Positions 1 through 8,321 of a stretch of 21,327 bases of DNA are shown piece by piece. Each line of letters starts with the position of its first letter. Position 1 is the first letter of the stretch. The DNA comes from Nemertoderma westbladi (lineage: Eukaryota > Xenacoelomorpha > Nemertodermatida > Nemertodermatidae). The stretch is from positions 1 to 21,327 of the forward strand of contig JAUCBJ010004852.1 in NCBI GenBank assembly GCA_032718475.1, in the 5' to 3' direction. The notes under the pieces were generated by a model that did not search any database, was not told where the DNA came from, and saw only the letters and a list, made by a program, of their open reading frames with translations. Both the position numbers and the translations under genes were made by a program.

Positions 1-412
1 GTTTAAAGGGGATCAGACTTTTCGGGATTTCCGGGTTCGGGACCGGGATTAGCACTCTTAGGATCCCGTTTTTCGGGATTGGGATTGCAAATTTTCGGGA
101 TCGGGATTGCAATTTCTGAAATTTGGATTAAATTCCTTAAAGTTCATAGTATATGAGGCCGGTTTTGGGTAACACTCACTTTATCTTACACTGCTGAAAG
201 GTTTACTGACATAAAAATTCTATATAGGCATAATCAAAACATTCCTGTTCTCGTTCTGCTGGAACAATTTTTTAGATATTCAACAAATTTACTTAACTAT
301 ACCGGTATATACTTTGGGATCCCGTTCCAAAAAAGTCGGGATCGGGACTGGGATTGGATTCATCACTGGGATCCCTGTTTTTCGGGATCGGGTTCGGGAT
401 CCCGTTTAAACA
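1..412. repeat. Degenerate GGGATCCCG / CGGGATCGGG repeat region
   Basis: Short motifs such as cgggatcggg, gggattggg and gggatcccgttt recur irregularly at about 16-130 and 318-412, separated by about 190 bases of AT-rich sequence. Several copies contain the palindrome gggatccc. Both clusters carry the motif in both orientations. This could be the subterminal repeats of a DNA transposon (hAT-type ends are often like this) or a decayed satellite. I see no transposase in the window that belongs to it, and the left side is cut by the window edge. Confidence 0.5.
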
Positions 413-1151
413 TTCGTGCATTGATGAAGCCAGAAGTGAAGAACAATGTTCTCAAATAAAATCTGATTTAACTAAAAAATAAATAAATAAAATTATTTAT
501 ATTAATTAAATAAAAAAAATCTGATTTTTTTTTAAAAATCACGATTTTTATCAACTCTGTTGTACATGCTAACCAAAACAATAAATAAAAATTAACTGAA
601 CACAGTTTAATTATTACTTTTTGTTAAGTTTAATTAATTAAAGTTAATAAACAATATTGTACCACAGTCAATATTATTATAACAATGTCAAACAGCACTT
701 CAACAACCTAGAACGGGGTTTAAAAACTAATATAATGAATTTAGGCTAATTAAGATTTTCTGAAATTTATAAATTCTGGTTTTTTAGAAATCACTAATTG
801 TTATCCATCTGATATTATATGCATTTATATGGTTATTTATTTTTTTGTATGTGATGTTATATAATTATTTATATTGTTATCGTTTAAGTTGCTGCTCTAG
901 TATGCGCGGTGGTTTGTTATTGTTCTATTTCGACGACATTTTTCCCCTGGTACTCAAATGATTATGGTTGTTGTCCCTCGAACATAAACTAACTGTATTA
1001 TGGTGCTTCTTGTATTTACCTAATATAATTTATGGTTTATGGTAACTTGATATTCAAACTCATTATTTTTTGGATACCATTGCTTTTGGAACCGAAACTA
1101 TTAAGACTAACGTGCGGAAAAATTCCTGTTCACTCATGAATTAATTGTGGG
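413..1151. other. AT-rich sequence without recognisable gene
   Basis: About 740 bases of AT-rich DNA with runs of aaataaataaataaaa and tttttttt. There is no long ORF, RNA gene or clear repeat family. It joins the minisatellite at about 1152, where the text changes abruptly to the 47-bp unit. Confidence 0.5.
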
Positions 1152-2238
1152 ACACCTTGTTGGGTCTACTCTCTCTTCACTCCTGGGTTAAATGTTGTAC
1201 AACTTACTGGGTCTACTCTCTCTTCACTCCTGGGTTAAATGTTGTACAACTTACTGGGTCTACTCTCTCTTCACTCCTGGGTTAAATGTTGTACAACTTA
1301 CTGGGTCTACTCTCTCTTCACTCCTGGGTTAAATGTTGTACAACTTACTGGGTCTACTCTCTCTTCACTCCTGGGTTAAATGTTGTACAACTTACTGGGT
1401 CTACTCTCTCTTCACTCCTGGGTTAAATGTTGTACAACTTACTGGGTCTACTCTCTCTTCACTCCTGGGTTAAATGTTGTACAACTTACTGGGTCTACTC
1501 TCTCTTCACTCCTGGGTTAAATGTTGTACAACTTACTGGGTCTACTCTCTCTTCACTCCTGGGTTAAATGTTGTACAACTTACAGGGTCTACTCTCTCTT
1601 CACTCCTGGGTTAAATGTTGTACAACTTACTGGGTCTACTCTCTCTTCACTCCTGGGTTAAATGTTGTACAACTTACTGGGTCTACTCTCTCTTCACTCC
1701 TGGGTTAAATGTTGTACAACCTACTGGGTCTACTCTCTCTTCACTCCTGTGTTAAATGTTGTACAACTTACTGGGTCTACTCTCTCTTCACTCCTGGGTT
1801 AAATGTTGTACAACTTACTGGGTCTACTCTCTCTTCACTCCTGGGTTAAATGTTGTACAACTTACTGTGTCTACTCTCTCTCCACTTTCGGGTTAAATGT
1901 TGTACAACTTACTGGGTCTACTCTCTCTCCACTTTCGGATTAAATGTTGTACAACTTACTGGGTCTACTCTCTCTCCACTTTCGGGATAAATGTTGTACA
2001 ACTTACTGGGTCTACTCTCTCTCCACTTTCGGGTTAAATGTTGTACAACTTACTGGGTCTACTCTCTCTCCACTTTCGGGATAAATGTTGTACAACTTAC
2101 TGGGTCTACTCTCTCTCCACTTTCGGGTTAAATGTTGTACAACTTACTGGGTCTACTCTCTCTTCACTCTTGGGTTAAATGTTGTACAAATTACTGGGTC
2201 TACTCTCTCTTCACTCCTGGGTTAAATGTTGTACAACT
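1152..2238. repeat. 47-bp minisatellite array, left part (about 23 units)
   Basis: Head-to-tail repetition of a 47-bp unit that starts gggtctactctctc and ends gttaaatgttgtacaactt. Two variants exist. Type A has cttcactcctggg in the middle and fills most of the array. Type B has ccactttcggg and occupies about 1870-2145. Each unit carries the perfect palindrome gttgtacaac. The array stops at 2238, where a BEL/Pao LTR begins, and resumes in the same phase and orientation at 16326, so it was once continuous with the right-hand array. The unit is not a multiple of three and open frames across it are accidental. Confidence 0.95.
2234..2238. repeat. Target site duplication CAACT (left)
   Basis: The five bases caact lie directly outside the left LTR edge (TG at 2239) and again directly outside the right LTR edge (16326-16330). 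Five-base duplications are usual for BEL/Pao integration. The site lies in the last half of the gttgtacaac palindrome of the minisatellite. Confidence 0.93.
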
Positions 2239-2632
2239 TGTTGCCGTTATTCCCGACACCATGGGGGAAAACGCCGATGCTGGAGGTGGAATTTTTAAAC
2301 CACGGGATTCCGGCCAGTCACCGGATATTGGGAGTGGAGAAGGAGTACTTTCTTAAATGCAGGATTGCGGTTGACAAAAGGTTGCATTGGTTGGATATAA
2401 TCTTTTAATGTAACTTTCCTATAGTTGAATCTTGATTGAATCCTGATTGAGAATAAGTTGGGCTTCCCCACATCAATATACACCAAATATTCACAATAAT
2501 ATACGACAATATAAATTCCTACAGTACATTATTTAATTACCCACTGTTCGCTTTAGATTTGAACCTAACTAATGTTCCCCATTTTCCCTCGGTCCTAGTC
2601 TTGGTACCGTAGTGTCGGTGTCGGTCGACCCT

Positions 2633-3016
2633 GTTGCGTGTCTGTCCCACCCTTCCCGAACCCCGAAGGGATCGGTCATCAGAAAAGCGGTATGGCTTGG
2701 CTAAGGGTCGGTCAAGTCGGTAGACCCGGTTGCGTGTCCGTCCCACCCTTCCCGAACCCCGAAGGGATCGGTTATCAGGAAAGCGGTACGGCTTGGCTAG
2801 GGGTCTGTCGAGTCGGTGGACCCGGTTGCGTGTCCGTCCCACACTTCCCGAACCCCGAAGGGATCGGTCATCAGGAAAGTGGTACGGCTTGGCTAGGGGT
2901 CTGTCGAGTCGGTGGACCCGTTTGCGTGTCCGTCCCACCCTTCCCGAACCCCGAAGGGATCGGTCATCAGGAAAGCAGTACGGCTTGGCTAGGGGTCCGT
3001 CGGTTCATCACAGGGA
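2633..3016. repeat. Four tandem 96-bp repeats in the left LTR
   Basis: Units start near 2633, 2729, 2825 and 2921 with gttgcgtgtccgtcccac or a close variant; a fifth, detached copy lies at about 3132-3212. Each unit contains cccttc and gaaggg nine bases apart, so each can form a small hairpin. Because 96 is a multiple of three, long frames with 32-residue repeats appear on both strands, but nothing suggests they are translated. Confidence 0.92.
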
Positions 3017-3033
3017 CCCAACCACCTAAGCTT

Positions 3034-3500
3034 TCCAAATCCTTTTCAGGCTCGTAGTCGCTTCGGTAGCCGAGAAGCTGCTCCGAACAGTTGGTAGGCC
3101 AGTGGAGTCCGGTCCTTTGTCTTTCGACCCCGTTGCGTGTCCATCCCACCCTTCCCGAACCCCGAAGGGATCGGTCATCAGGAAAGCGGTACGGCTTGGC
3201 AAGGGGTCTGTCAGCCCGTTGTGAGTCCCAACTGTTGGTAGTTTTCCGAGTCCTTATTCAGGCTCGTACTAACGCCGGTCGTGGAACCCACTCCAGGAAG
3301 GCAGTCCTCGTCGAACTCTTCCTCCGTTTAGTCGGTCGACCCGTCGCAAGTCCCTGGCATAGTTGGCAAGCTTTCCGAGTCCTTATTCAGGCTCGTAATA
3401 ACTGCCGGTGACCAGGGACCATTAAGGATCTGTCTGTCGGTTCCCGTCGCAAATCCCTGACACAAGCAGCAGACTTTCCGAGTCCTTATTCAGGCTCGTA
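3034..3500. repeat. Four copies of a dyad motif in the left LTR
   Basis: On the minus strand the core is CGAGCCT, then four or five bases, then AGGACTCG, usually preceded by TA and followed by GAA. Copies lie at about 3034-3055, 3244-3268, 3373-3397 and 3476-3500; the first is degenerate (aaatccttttcagg). The two halves are near inverted repeats. The same motif recurs in the other LTR and three times inside the element (6416-6439, 9392-9414, 13177-13200). Confidence 0.85.
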
Positions 3501-3842
3501 ATAACTGCTGTTGGCCAGGGACCGCTAAGGGCAGTGCTTGTCCCTAGGCCTAGCGAGTTATCAAATCCACCTCTACAGGCAGCAGGAAGTTGGCTAGGCC
3601 TAATAGTATTCAGGTAAACCTGAGTACTGCATAATTTTGCTTCCCACCCCTGGCCCTTAAATATCTGAAATGAGTCCCGTACACCGTAAGTCGCCCCAAT
3701 ATTCCCCCGTAAATTGCCCCCAGTCCATTGAATGTACCCAAATTCCATGTTCCCGCACCTAGTATTGATATTGGAATATTCATTCCAAATAAATCCGAAA
3801 AATGTTCAACTCGCGTTAAGAAAAGTTGAAATACCGCGAACA

Positions 3843-3854
3843 GTCCCCCCCAAT
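3843..3854 (-). promoter_or_regulatory. Putative polypurine tract (G7) next to the 3' LTR
   Basis: On the element strand the bases directly before the 3' LTR read attgggggggac and are followed by TGTTCGCGG. A purine run in this position primes plus-strand DNA synthesis in LTR elements. The run is short (seven G) and is assigned mainly by position. Confidence 0.6.
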
Positions 3855-4231
3855 GACCTTCGTGAGGTCTATCGGTAGATCGAGTTTGCGTAGGTCATTT
3901 CCCATATAAAAAACCCAAATTTTAATATTGCATAGTCTTGATTAATTTTTCCTAGAGTTAGTTTATGTAAATATATAAAAAATAAATGTTCGATATAAAT
4001 GTCCCTGGAATATCCTGGTCCTCTATTTCTTACTCTGATACGCCTTTCTCCTCTTCGCCCGTCTACTCTCGTCGATCGCCAGTGCTGGTAGGGGAGCATC
4101 CACGTCCATCGCGATCATCGCTGTGGCTTGTCTCCTGGCGGCTCTTCCTTTAGATGGTAGCGGGATCATATCCGTCCGTCTCTCCAACTCGGTGGTGCGT
4201 GCCTCTAGAAACCACTTTCTGTCACCGAATT

Positions 4232-4822
4232 CTAGAGAATTTCAGAGTATAAGCGCCTAAGGATCTTGAAGGGACCGAACAATCCAGCGCTTAATATTAG
4301 ATCCATGTAGTGGAATGGTAGCGTCGCTGTTGTATGGAGGCGTTCTGGGAATGAGAAGTATCCGCACACCATTTCTTGCGCGATATTTCGAGCACTTCTC
4401 CGCACTTTGGTCTTTACGTGGTTATTGGCGTAGGTTTCAAACATAACCATATTTCCCATAGCAGTTACGTCCTCCGTAGGACACTTTATGTTACAACGGG
4501 GGCTTGCGGAATGTCCACGGAAGCCGCATTCTGTGCAGAGGTTGTAAAGGATAGGACAAACCGAAACATCGTGGCCCGATGTCGCGCAATAGGGACAGTA
4601 GAGTATCCCAAGGAGCTGGGGCACGAATCGGTAACCTGATTTCTCTTCCGCGTGGACACTGCTCTGAACTGCAGTTTCCGCACACCTCCAGTTGCATCTC
4701 CTGGCCGAAGAATATCGGAATCGGTACGGCGGCATAATACTCCAGTCGTCGGTCGCTTTTGGGGATACTCGCCGTGGCCGGTAGCCCGCGGAAAGCTGGG
4801 CTTTGGCGTAGTATGTTCTCAC
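4232..4822 (-). CDS. ORF3 C-terminal fragment with two CCHC zinc knuckles
   Basis: Open stretch of 196 codons. Residues C76, C79, H84 and C89 form a canonical C-x2-C-x4-H-x4-C knuckle, and C96, C99, H104 and C110 form a second one with x5 before the last cysteine. Such knuckles bind single-stranded RNA or DNA and are typical of Gag nucleocapsids and of cellular RNA-binding proteins. This is a second knuckle protein in the same element, besides Gag. The frame is open upstream to a TGA at 4862-4864. The initial Met is probably internal to ORF3 and not a real start. Just after codon 190 the reading switches frame; the continuing frame (SLEFGDRKWFLEARTTELER onward) ends in a lysine/arginine-rich tail at 4023. 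Confidence 0.65.
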   Translation of the reverse strand: MRTYYAKAQLSAGYRPRRVSPKATDDWSIMPPYRFRYSSARRCNWRCAETAVQSSVHAEEKSGYRFVPQLLGILYCPYCATSGHDVSVCPILYNLCTECGFRGHSASPRCNIKCPTEDVTAMGNMVMFETYANNHVKTKVRRSARNIAQEMVCGYFSFPERLHTTATLPFHYMDLILSAGLFGPFKILRRLYSEIL

Positions 4823-4923
4823 TTCGATAACCTTCTTTATATCCTGCCGGTCACATCCCGGTCACATCCCGGGCGCCCGTTTCTGGCGGTGGATCCACTC
4901 GGTCTGTTCAGCGTACCATCGGG

Positions 4924-5604
4924 TCAGTCGCATAGGGTCTTGTGGAATGGATGGGGCCGTTGCCACAGCTGGTCGCGAAGAGGTGCCGGGACGTTCGCCG
5001 GAGGAATTCCGAGGAGATCTACGGGAGTCGGAGCAAGGCTGGGACCCTTTGCAACTTGTATCGCTGAGCGGCTCCATTGGGTGCTGGTACTTGGGATCTC
5101 CGAAGACCAGTCTTCTCCCCCCGGGAACGGATATGGAGACAACCTCTGACATATGTCGCCGAAGTCATTCAGCGCGAAGGTGGTTACTAGCTCCCTAGCG
5201 GGGCTACCGGAGCCAAGTGGGATGGATACGCCTGCTTCCGTCGCAGGTTCGGCCGAGGCAACCCGTTTGGCGGCCGGTTCGTATGCGACTTCCGGATCGA
5301 GTTGTCGCTTTGGGGTGGACAGCAGAACACCTTCCTGTAGCCATAATTCCTCCCCATCCGAAGATATCAGTGGTTCCTCTGCACCGAGGAGATCAGCAAT
5401 CGTAGGGATGTCGAATGGTCCATTATCGTCCCAGGATGCGATGACGTGGAGCGTTTTCGTCTGTCCCGGTGGAATATTCTCTACCGCTTTGAATGCGTGG
5501 TCGATAACTTCGTTCCACTCAAAGTCGATAAAGGATCTAGGAACCGCATTAATGAGATTATCGAGAGTCTTGCAGATGAACTTGGCAACTGTGTAAGATT
5601 CCAT
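4924..5604 (-). CDS. ORF3 middle fragment (linker region)
   Basis: This stretch of 226 codons is in the same frame as the upstream fragment and is separated from it only by the TAG at 5659-5661 and about 18 further open codons. The first 60 residues (MESYTVAKFICKTLDNLINA onward) look like the end of the exonuclease-like fold. The rest is acidic, Pro/Ser-rich and probably a flexible linker. It ends in a TGA at 4924-4926. In the next frame the sequence DPMRLTRWYAEQTEWIHRQK looks more protein-like, so a frameshift at about 4930-4950 is likely. Confidence 0.55.
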   Translation of the reverse strand: MESYTVAKFICKTLDNLINAVPRSFIDFEWNEVIDHAFKAVENIPPGQTKTLHVIASWDDNGPFDIPTIADLLGAEEPLISSDGEELWLQEGVLLSTPKRQLDPEVAYEPAAKRVASAEPATEAGVSIPLGSGSPARELVTTFALNDFGDICQRLSPYPFPGGEDWSSEIPSTSTQWSRSAIQVAKGPSLAPTPVDLLGIPPANVPAPLRDQLWQRPHPFHKTLCD

Positions 5605-5658
5605 TATGACATAGATATAGTTCCGTCGATCCGGGTTCTCCCACTTGTGGTGGATCGT

Positions 5659-6651
5659 CTACTTTCTTTCTACGTCCTTCCAACGACCCTCTCGCTCACT
5701 CTTTATCTCTAATTCCGGGTACGCACCATATATCTTATTATAATCCAGGAACTTCTGAGGTTTAAAGTCTATACCGCCGTTTAGTACCGCGAGGTAGCCG
5801 ATACCGGATTTCGTCCGTCTTACCTCTCGGAATCCATGCATGAATTCTGTGGATCGCAACCAGGCTAACAGTGTTTGGGTGTCGACGCAATGACTAATGG
5901 CATTGAGATCTTCTCGACGGTTTCTTCCGAAAGGAGCGTTAGCGTAGTCGTTTCGAACGTCCGCCTTTATATCCGACCCAATTTTAATGACATCGAAATC
6001 GAATAGAATCTGTTGGATCTCCGGTGGTAATAGCCAGATCGCTCCAGCTGTCCGCACCTCCTGTTTGGGTGTCGGGAATATTCGACATATCAACACCAGA
6101 CCATCTAGGGTTCCGAGGACGACGACTAATGATCGACCGTATTCCTTCATCCCATACTTCTCCTGGTAGTCGTCGCGATTCTGGATAACTGATATACGTT
6201 CCTCTTGCAGCGTCGCTGTACATTCCGCTAGGTTTCCCCAGTGGGTGAGGTACGTACTCTTGTCGTCGACGAAACTTTGGCATTGCGCCAACGTAATCGC
6301 TTTCGAAGTGGGCGTTGCGTTTCCCTCGTTGTCGTATATCAAACATCGGGATTTGTAGACGCTTTGCCGGAACGTTTCCCAGAACGACAACTCCGCTCCT
6401 CCGGTTGCCTTTGCGTTCCGAGTTCTTTTCAGGCTCGTACTAGCATCGGTCAACCGGAGCTCTCGTAGATTACAGGAATCCGGTCCCTCTCGCCCGGAGA
6501 ATTTAATGATTCGCACATTCTCAGTTATCAGGGCGTTCCATTCCGCATCAAAGTTAGGAGATCCAGGCTGTGGATATTCCAGTAAATCTAGTGTATTACG
6601 TAATTCGCCGAGAATTTGGCGATTTGGGTCCATATTTTCAATTATGTCCAT
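5659..6651 (-). CDS. ORF3 N-terminal fragment, possible inactive DEDD-exonuclease-like domain
   Basis: This open stretch of 330 codons starts at an ATG (a second ATG lies at codon 7) and ends at a TAG. Residues about 173-265 resemble the RNase D/WRN 3'-5' exonuclease fold: a strand (SLVVVLGTLDGLVLICRI) where Exo I normally sits, a WLLPPEIQQIL helix, then VIKIGSDIKADV (221-232), which fits Exo II with its aspartate, and CVDTQTLLAWL (255-265). The Exo I Asp-x-Glu pair is not present (LGTL instead). The frame continues past the TAG into a segment with YVIMESYTVAKF, where Exo III would have Tyr-x3-Asp but Glu is seen. This is a fold resemblance judged by eye, with most catalytic acids missing, so a nucleic-acid-binding or structural role is more likely than nuclease activity. 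Codons 72-79 contain one copy of the element's dyad motif. Confidence 0.55.
   Translation of the reverse strand: MDIIENMDPNRQILGELRNTLDLLEYPQPGSPNFDAEWNALITENVRIIKFSGREGPDSCNLRELRLTDASTSLKRTRNAKATGGAELSFWETFRQSVYKSRCLIYDNEGNATPTSKAITLAQCQSFVDDKSTYLTHWGNLAECTATLQEERISVIQNRDDYQEKYGMKEYGRSLVVVLGTLDGLVLICRIFPTPKQEVRTAGAIWLLPPEIQQILFDFDVIKIGSDIKADVRNDYANAPFGRNRREDLNAISHCVDTQTLLAWLRSTEFMHGFREVRRTKSGIGYLAVLNGGIDFKPQKFLDYNKIYGAYPELEIKSEREGRWKDVERK
6416..6439 (-). repeat. Internal copy of the dyad motif (in ORF3)
   Basis: On the plus strand it reads ttccgagttcttttcagg followed by ctcgta, 23 of 24 bases identical to the copy in gag at 13177-13200. Here the codons read TSLKRTRN, one frame away from the gag copy (YEPEKDSE). 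Conservation is therefore at the nucleotide level. Confidence 0.85.
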
Positions 6652-6834
6652 TGCAAATTTAAATCAGTTAATTATGAATCCAGAAAGTCTGATTCTATAG
6701 TGACTGCAGAATAATTCAGTTTATTTGTAATTCAGTTTATTAATTATTATTGCTATATAGGCATCTACCATCTTATTGCTACTACATTCAGTATTTACAG
6801 TTACTATAGCTATACATTAATATCCAACCAGTTT

Positions 6835-7015
6835 TTGACTTTTTATGTCCTCTTCTTTTTCCAATTCTTTCCTTTCTACATTTTATACATATTTTTGTCT
6901 TTTTTCATTTCTCATTTATTACTCATTTCACATTTCATTATTTCATTCCACATTTCATCATTTATTTCTACATTTCATCATTTATTACACCATTTATTAC
7001 ATATTTCATCATTGG
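6835..7015. repeat. Pyrimidine-rich catttcatcatttatt low-complexity stretch
   Basis: The plus strand is almost free of G for about 180 bases, with irregular repeats of catttcatcatttatt and ttcattatt. On the element strand this is a purine-rich (A/G) run. Small ORFs across it are composed of Phe, His, Ser and Ile only and are not credible. Confidence 0.75.
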
Positions 7016-7189
7016 GGTTATAGCCCCCCGGCTATCATCATTTGTTATAAGCGCAGCACCAGGGTGCGCATCATTACATTTTCATCATCATACGCATCAT
7101 CATTAAGTTTATAGTAGTGTCGTCTGTTTCTTTTCATCATTTCCAAACTACATTCAACCATCTTCTTTGGGAAATTTTCGTTGTGGAAG

Positions 7190-7612
7190 GGGTGTTACGC
7201 GGCAATCTGGGATCTACAGCTGGGCTAGTTACACCGCCTACGCCCCAAACTGCACACGTAATGGATAATGAAGATGCTGGAAGTGAAGTCACGTGGAATG
7301 CACCAGGGACCCACCAGAATAACACTCCCAACAACATAAAGCTCAGCTGACGAAGTCATGTGGGATGGGGTTACGCAACATTCTGGGATCTACAGCTGGA
7401 CTAGCTACACCGCCTACGCCCCAAAATCCACACAACGGTCCCACCAGAATAACGCGACTGAGAAACATAAAACCTCTATCGACGAAGTCATGTGGATGCA
7501 CCATGGACCCACCAGAATAACGGGACAGAGGGGGTGTTGCGCGGCAATCCAGGATCTACAGCTGGACTAGTTACACCGCCTACGCCCCGAACTGCGCACG
7601 CAACGGATAACA
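7190..7612. repeat. Three diverged copies of a roughly 165-bp repeat
   Basis: The core gggatctacagctggactag followed by tacaccgcctacgcccc occurs near 7208, 7388 and 7551. The segment cccaccagaataac occurs near 7310, 7440 and 7508. The third copy is truncated after about 85 bases. Copies differ by substitutions and small indels, so this is an old tandem duplication inside the element and not recent slippage. Confidence 0.8.
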
Positions 7613-7883
7613 CAATACAACACAATGGATACAATGAATTCCACTTCAAATCTTTACCATTTCCAATAATCCAATATAGTTGGTCCCGATGACCAAAATC
7701 AGGGTGAACAATACATAAACTACCCTGCGTCAGTCGAAACATCTGCAGGGTGACGCTGGACTCCACATAACACACGAGGAAACACAAATACCATTGCGTG
7801 GTTACAGTTGGTTTAAGGGGGGTCCATAATTCATTGTCAGTAAATCACAGTTTAAAAGAGTTTGTCAACAGGATGAGAAGGGT

Positions 7884-8294
7884 TTAAACGGGTTTAGCAT
7901 TGTCACCAATGTCCGCAGCAGGATCCTGAGTAGGGAACTTATCACCTCTCGTAGAGTCACCGCTGTCATTGCCTTCGAGAAGGCACAGCCTCTGGATAGG
8001 GCGTTGGTAGTGGCCCTTTGCCGTTCGTATCGTCACAGTCCTCGCAAGTCCGTCTTTACTTGGGGTTATTGCCACGACTCGCGCCACAGGCCAGTGGACG
8101 CGGTCCACAAGGCCTTCCTTAACTAGCACCATGTCGCCAACTGCGACGTTCCTGTAGGTGTTATTCCACTTCCTCCTGGTCCGGAGGGTTATGAGGTAGT
8201 CTTGGGCCCAGATTCTCCACCAATGCGCTGCCAACGCTTGGGCCTTTTTCCAATTGGTATGTCTCGCGATATCGTTGGGATCTGGGAACATCAC
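7884..8294 (-). CDS. Integrase C-terminal domain (DUF5641-like) fragment
   Basis: This 136-codon frame contains NWKKAQALAAHWWRIWAQDY and later GDMVLVKEGLVDRVHWPVAR, GLARTVTIRT and RPIQRLCLL. These match the small beta-rich domain that follows the integrase core in BEL/Pao polyproteins (DUF5641). It is in frame with the integrase core upstream and separated from it by one TGA at 8322-8324. About nine further open codons lie between that stop and the apparent Met. The natural protein would end here at 7884. Confidence 0.88.
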   Translation of the reverse strand: MMFPDPNDIARHTNWKKAQALAAHWWRIWAQDYLITLRTRRKWNNTYRNVAVGDMVLVKEGLVDRVHWPVARVVAITPSKDGLARTVTIRTAKGHYQRPIQRLCLLEGNDSGDSTRGDKFPTQDPAADIGDNAKPV

Positions 8295-8321
8295 CTTTGG
8301 AAGAATGTTGGTTTTGGGTCT

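Larger units (their letters stand above)
2239..3842 (-). repeat. 3' LTR of the BEL/Pao element
   Basis: This is the 3' LTR because the element reads on the minus strand. On that strand it begins TGTTCGCGG at 3842 and ends GGCAACA at 2239, with terminal TGTT/AACA inverted bases. It matches 14707-16325 throughout. In the first roughly 410 bases I count about eight substitutions and two single-base indels, that is about 2% divergence. It contains four tandem 96-bp repeats plus a fifth detached copy, and four copies of a dyad motif. No TATA box or polyadenylation site could be assigned with confidence. Confidence 0.95.
4023..6651 (-). pseudogene. ORF3: extra post-pol gene of the element (exonuclease-like fold plus zinc knuckles), broken
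   Basis: After pol and a 1.2-kb spacer, the minus strand encodes a further protein of about 870 codons from an ATG at 6651 to a TAG at 4023-4025. It is not an envelope: I see no signal peptide, membrane segment or fusion-like region. In order it shows an N-terminal helical region, an RNase D/WRN-like segment, a low-complexity linker, two CCHC knuckles and a basic tail (RRAKRRKAYQSKK) that could be a nuclear localisation or nucleic-acid-binding signal. Breaks in this copy are an in-frame TAG at 5659-5661, a frame change at about 4930-4950, an in-frame TGA at 4862-4864 beside a duplicated 11-bp stretch (4850-4871), and a frame change near 4232-4245. The gene lies between spacer and polypurine tract on the coding strand of the element, so it belongs to the element or was captured by it. 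How it would be expressed (splicing or internal promoter) is not visible. Function is unknown. Confidence 0.7.
6652..7883. other. Non-coding spacer between pol and ORF3
   Basis: About 1.2 kb between the integrase end (7884) and the ORF3 start (6651) has no credible protein on either strand. It holds a pyrimidine-rich stretch (about 6835-7015) and three copies of a roughly 165-bp repeat (about 7190-7612). The remainder shows nothing I recognise. It could hold a splice acceptor or internal promoter for ORF3, but none can be assigned. Confidence 0.6.

Noticed and set aside
1152-2238. CRISPR-like array
   Set aside because: There are no unique spacers between repeats; units are contiguous 47-bp satellites in a eukaryotic context.
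2537-3411. ORFs with 32-residue repeats on both strands of the LTRs (also at 15032-15879)
   Set aside because: They follow only from the 96-bp period being divisible by three. Both strands are equally open and there is no start context or known domain.
4652-5596. Plus-strand ORFs of 147-165 codons opposite ORF3
   Set aside because: They are antisense to frames with zinc-knuckle and protein-like composition and show no motif of their own.
4023-6651. An envelope gene in the post-pol position
   Set aside because: No signal peptide, hydrophobic membrane segment or glycoprotein-like cysteine pattern; zinc knuckles and a basic tail point to a nucleic-acid-binding protein.
6835-7114. Plus-strand ORFs rich in Phe, His and Ser
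   Set aside because: Low-complexity pyrimidine stretch; no domain, and antisense to the element.
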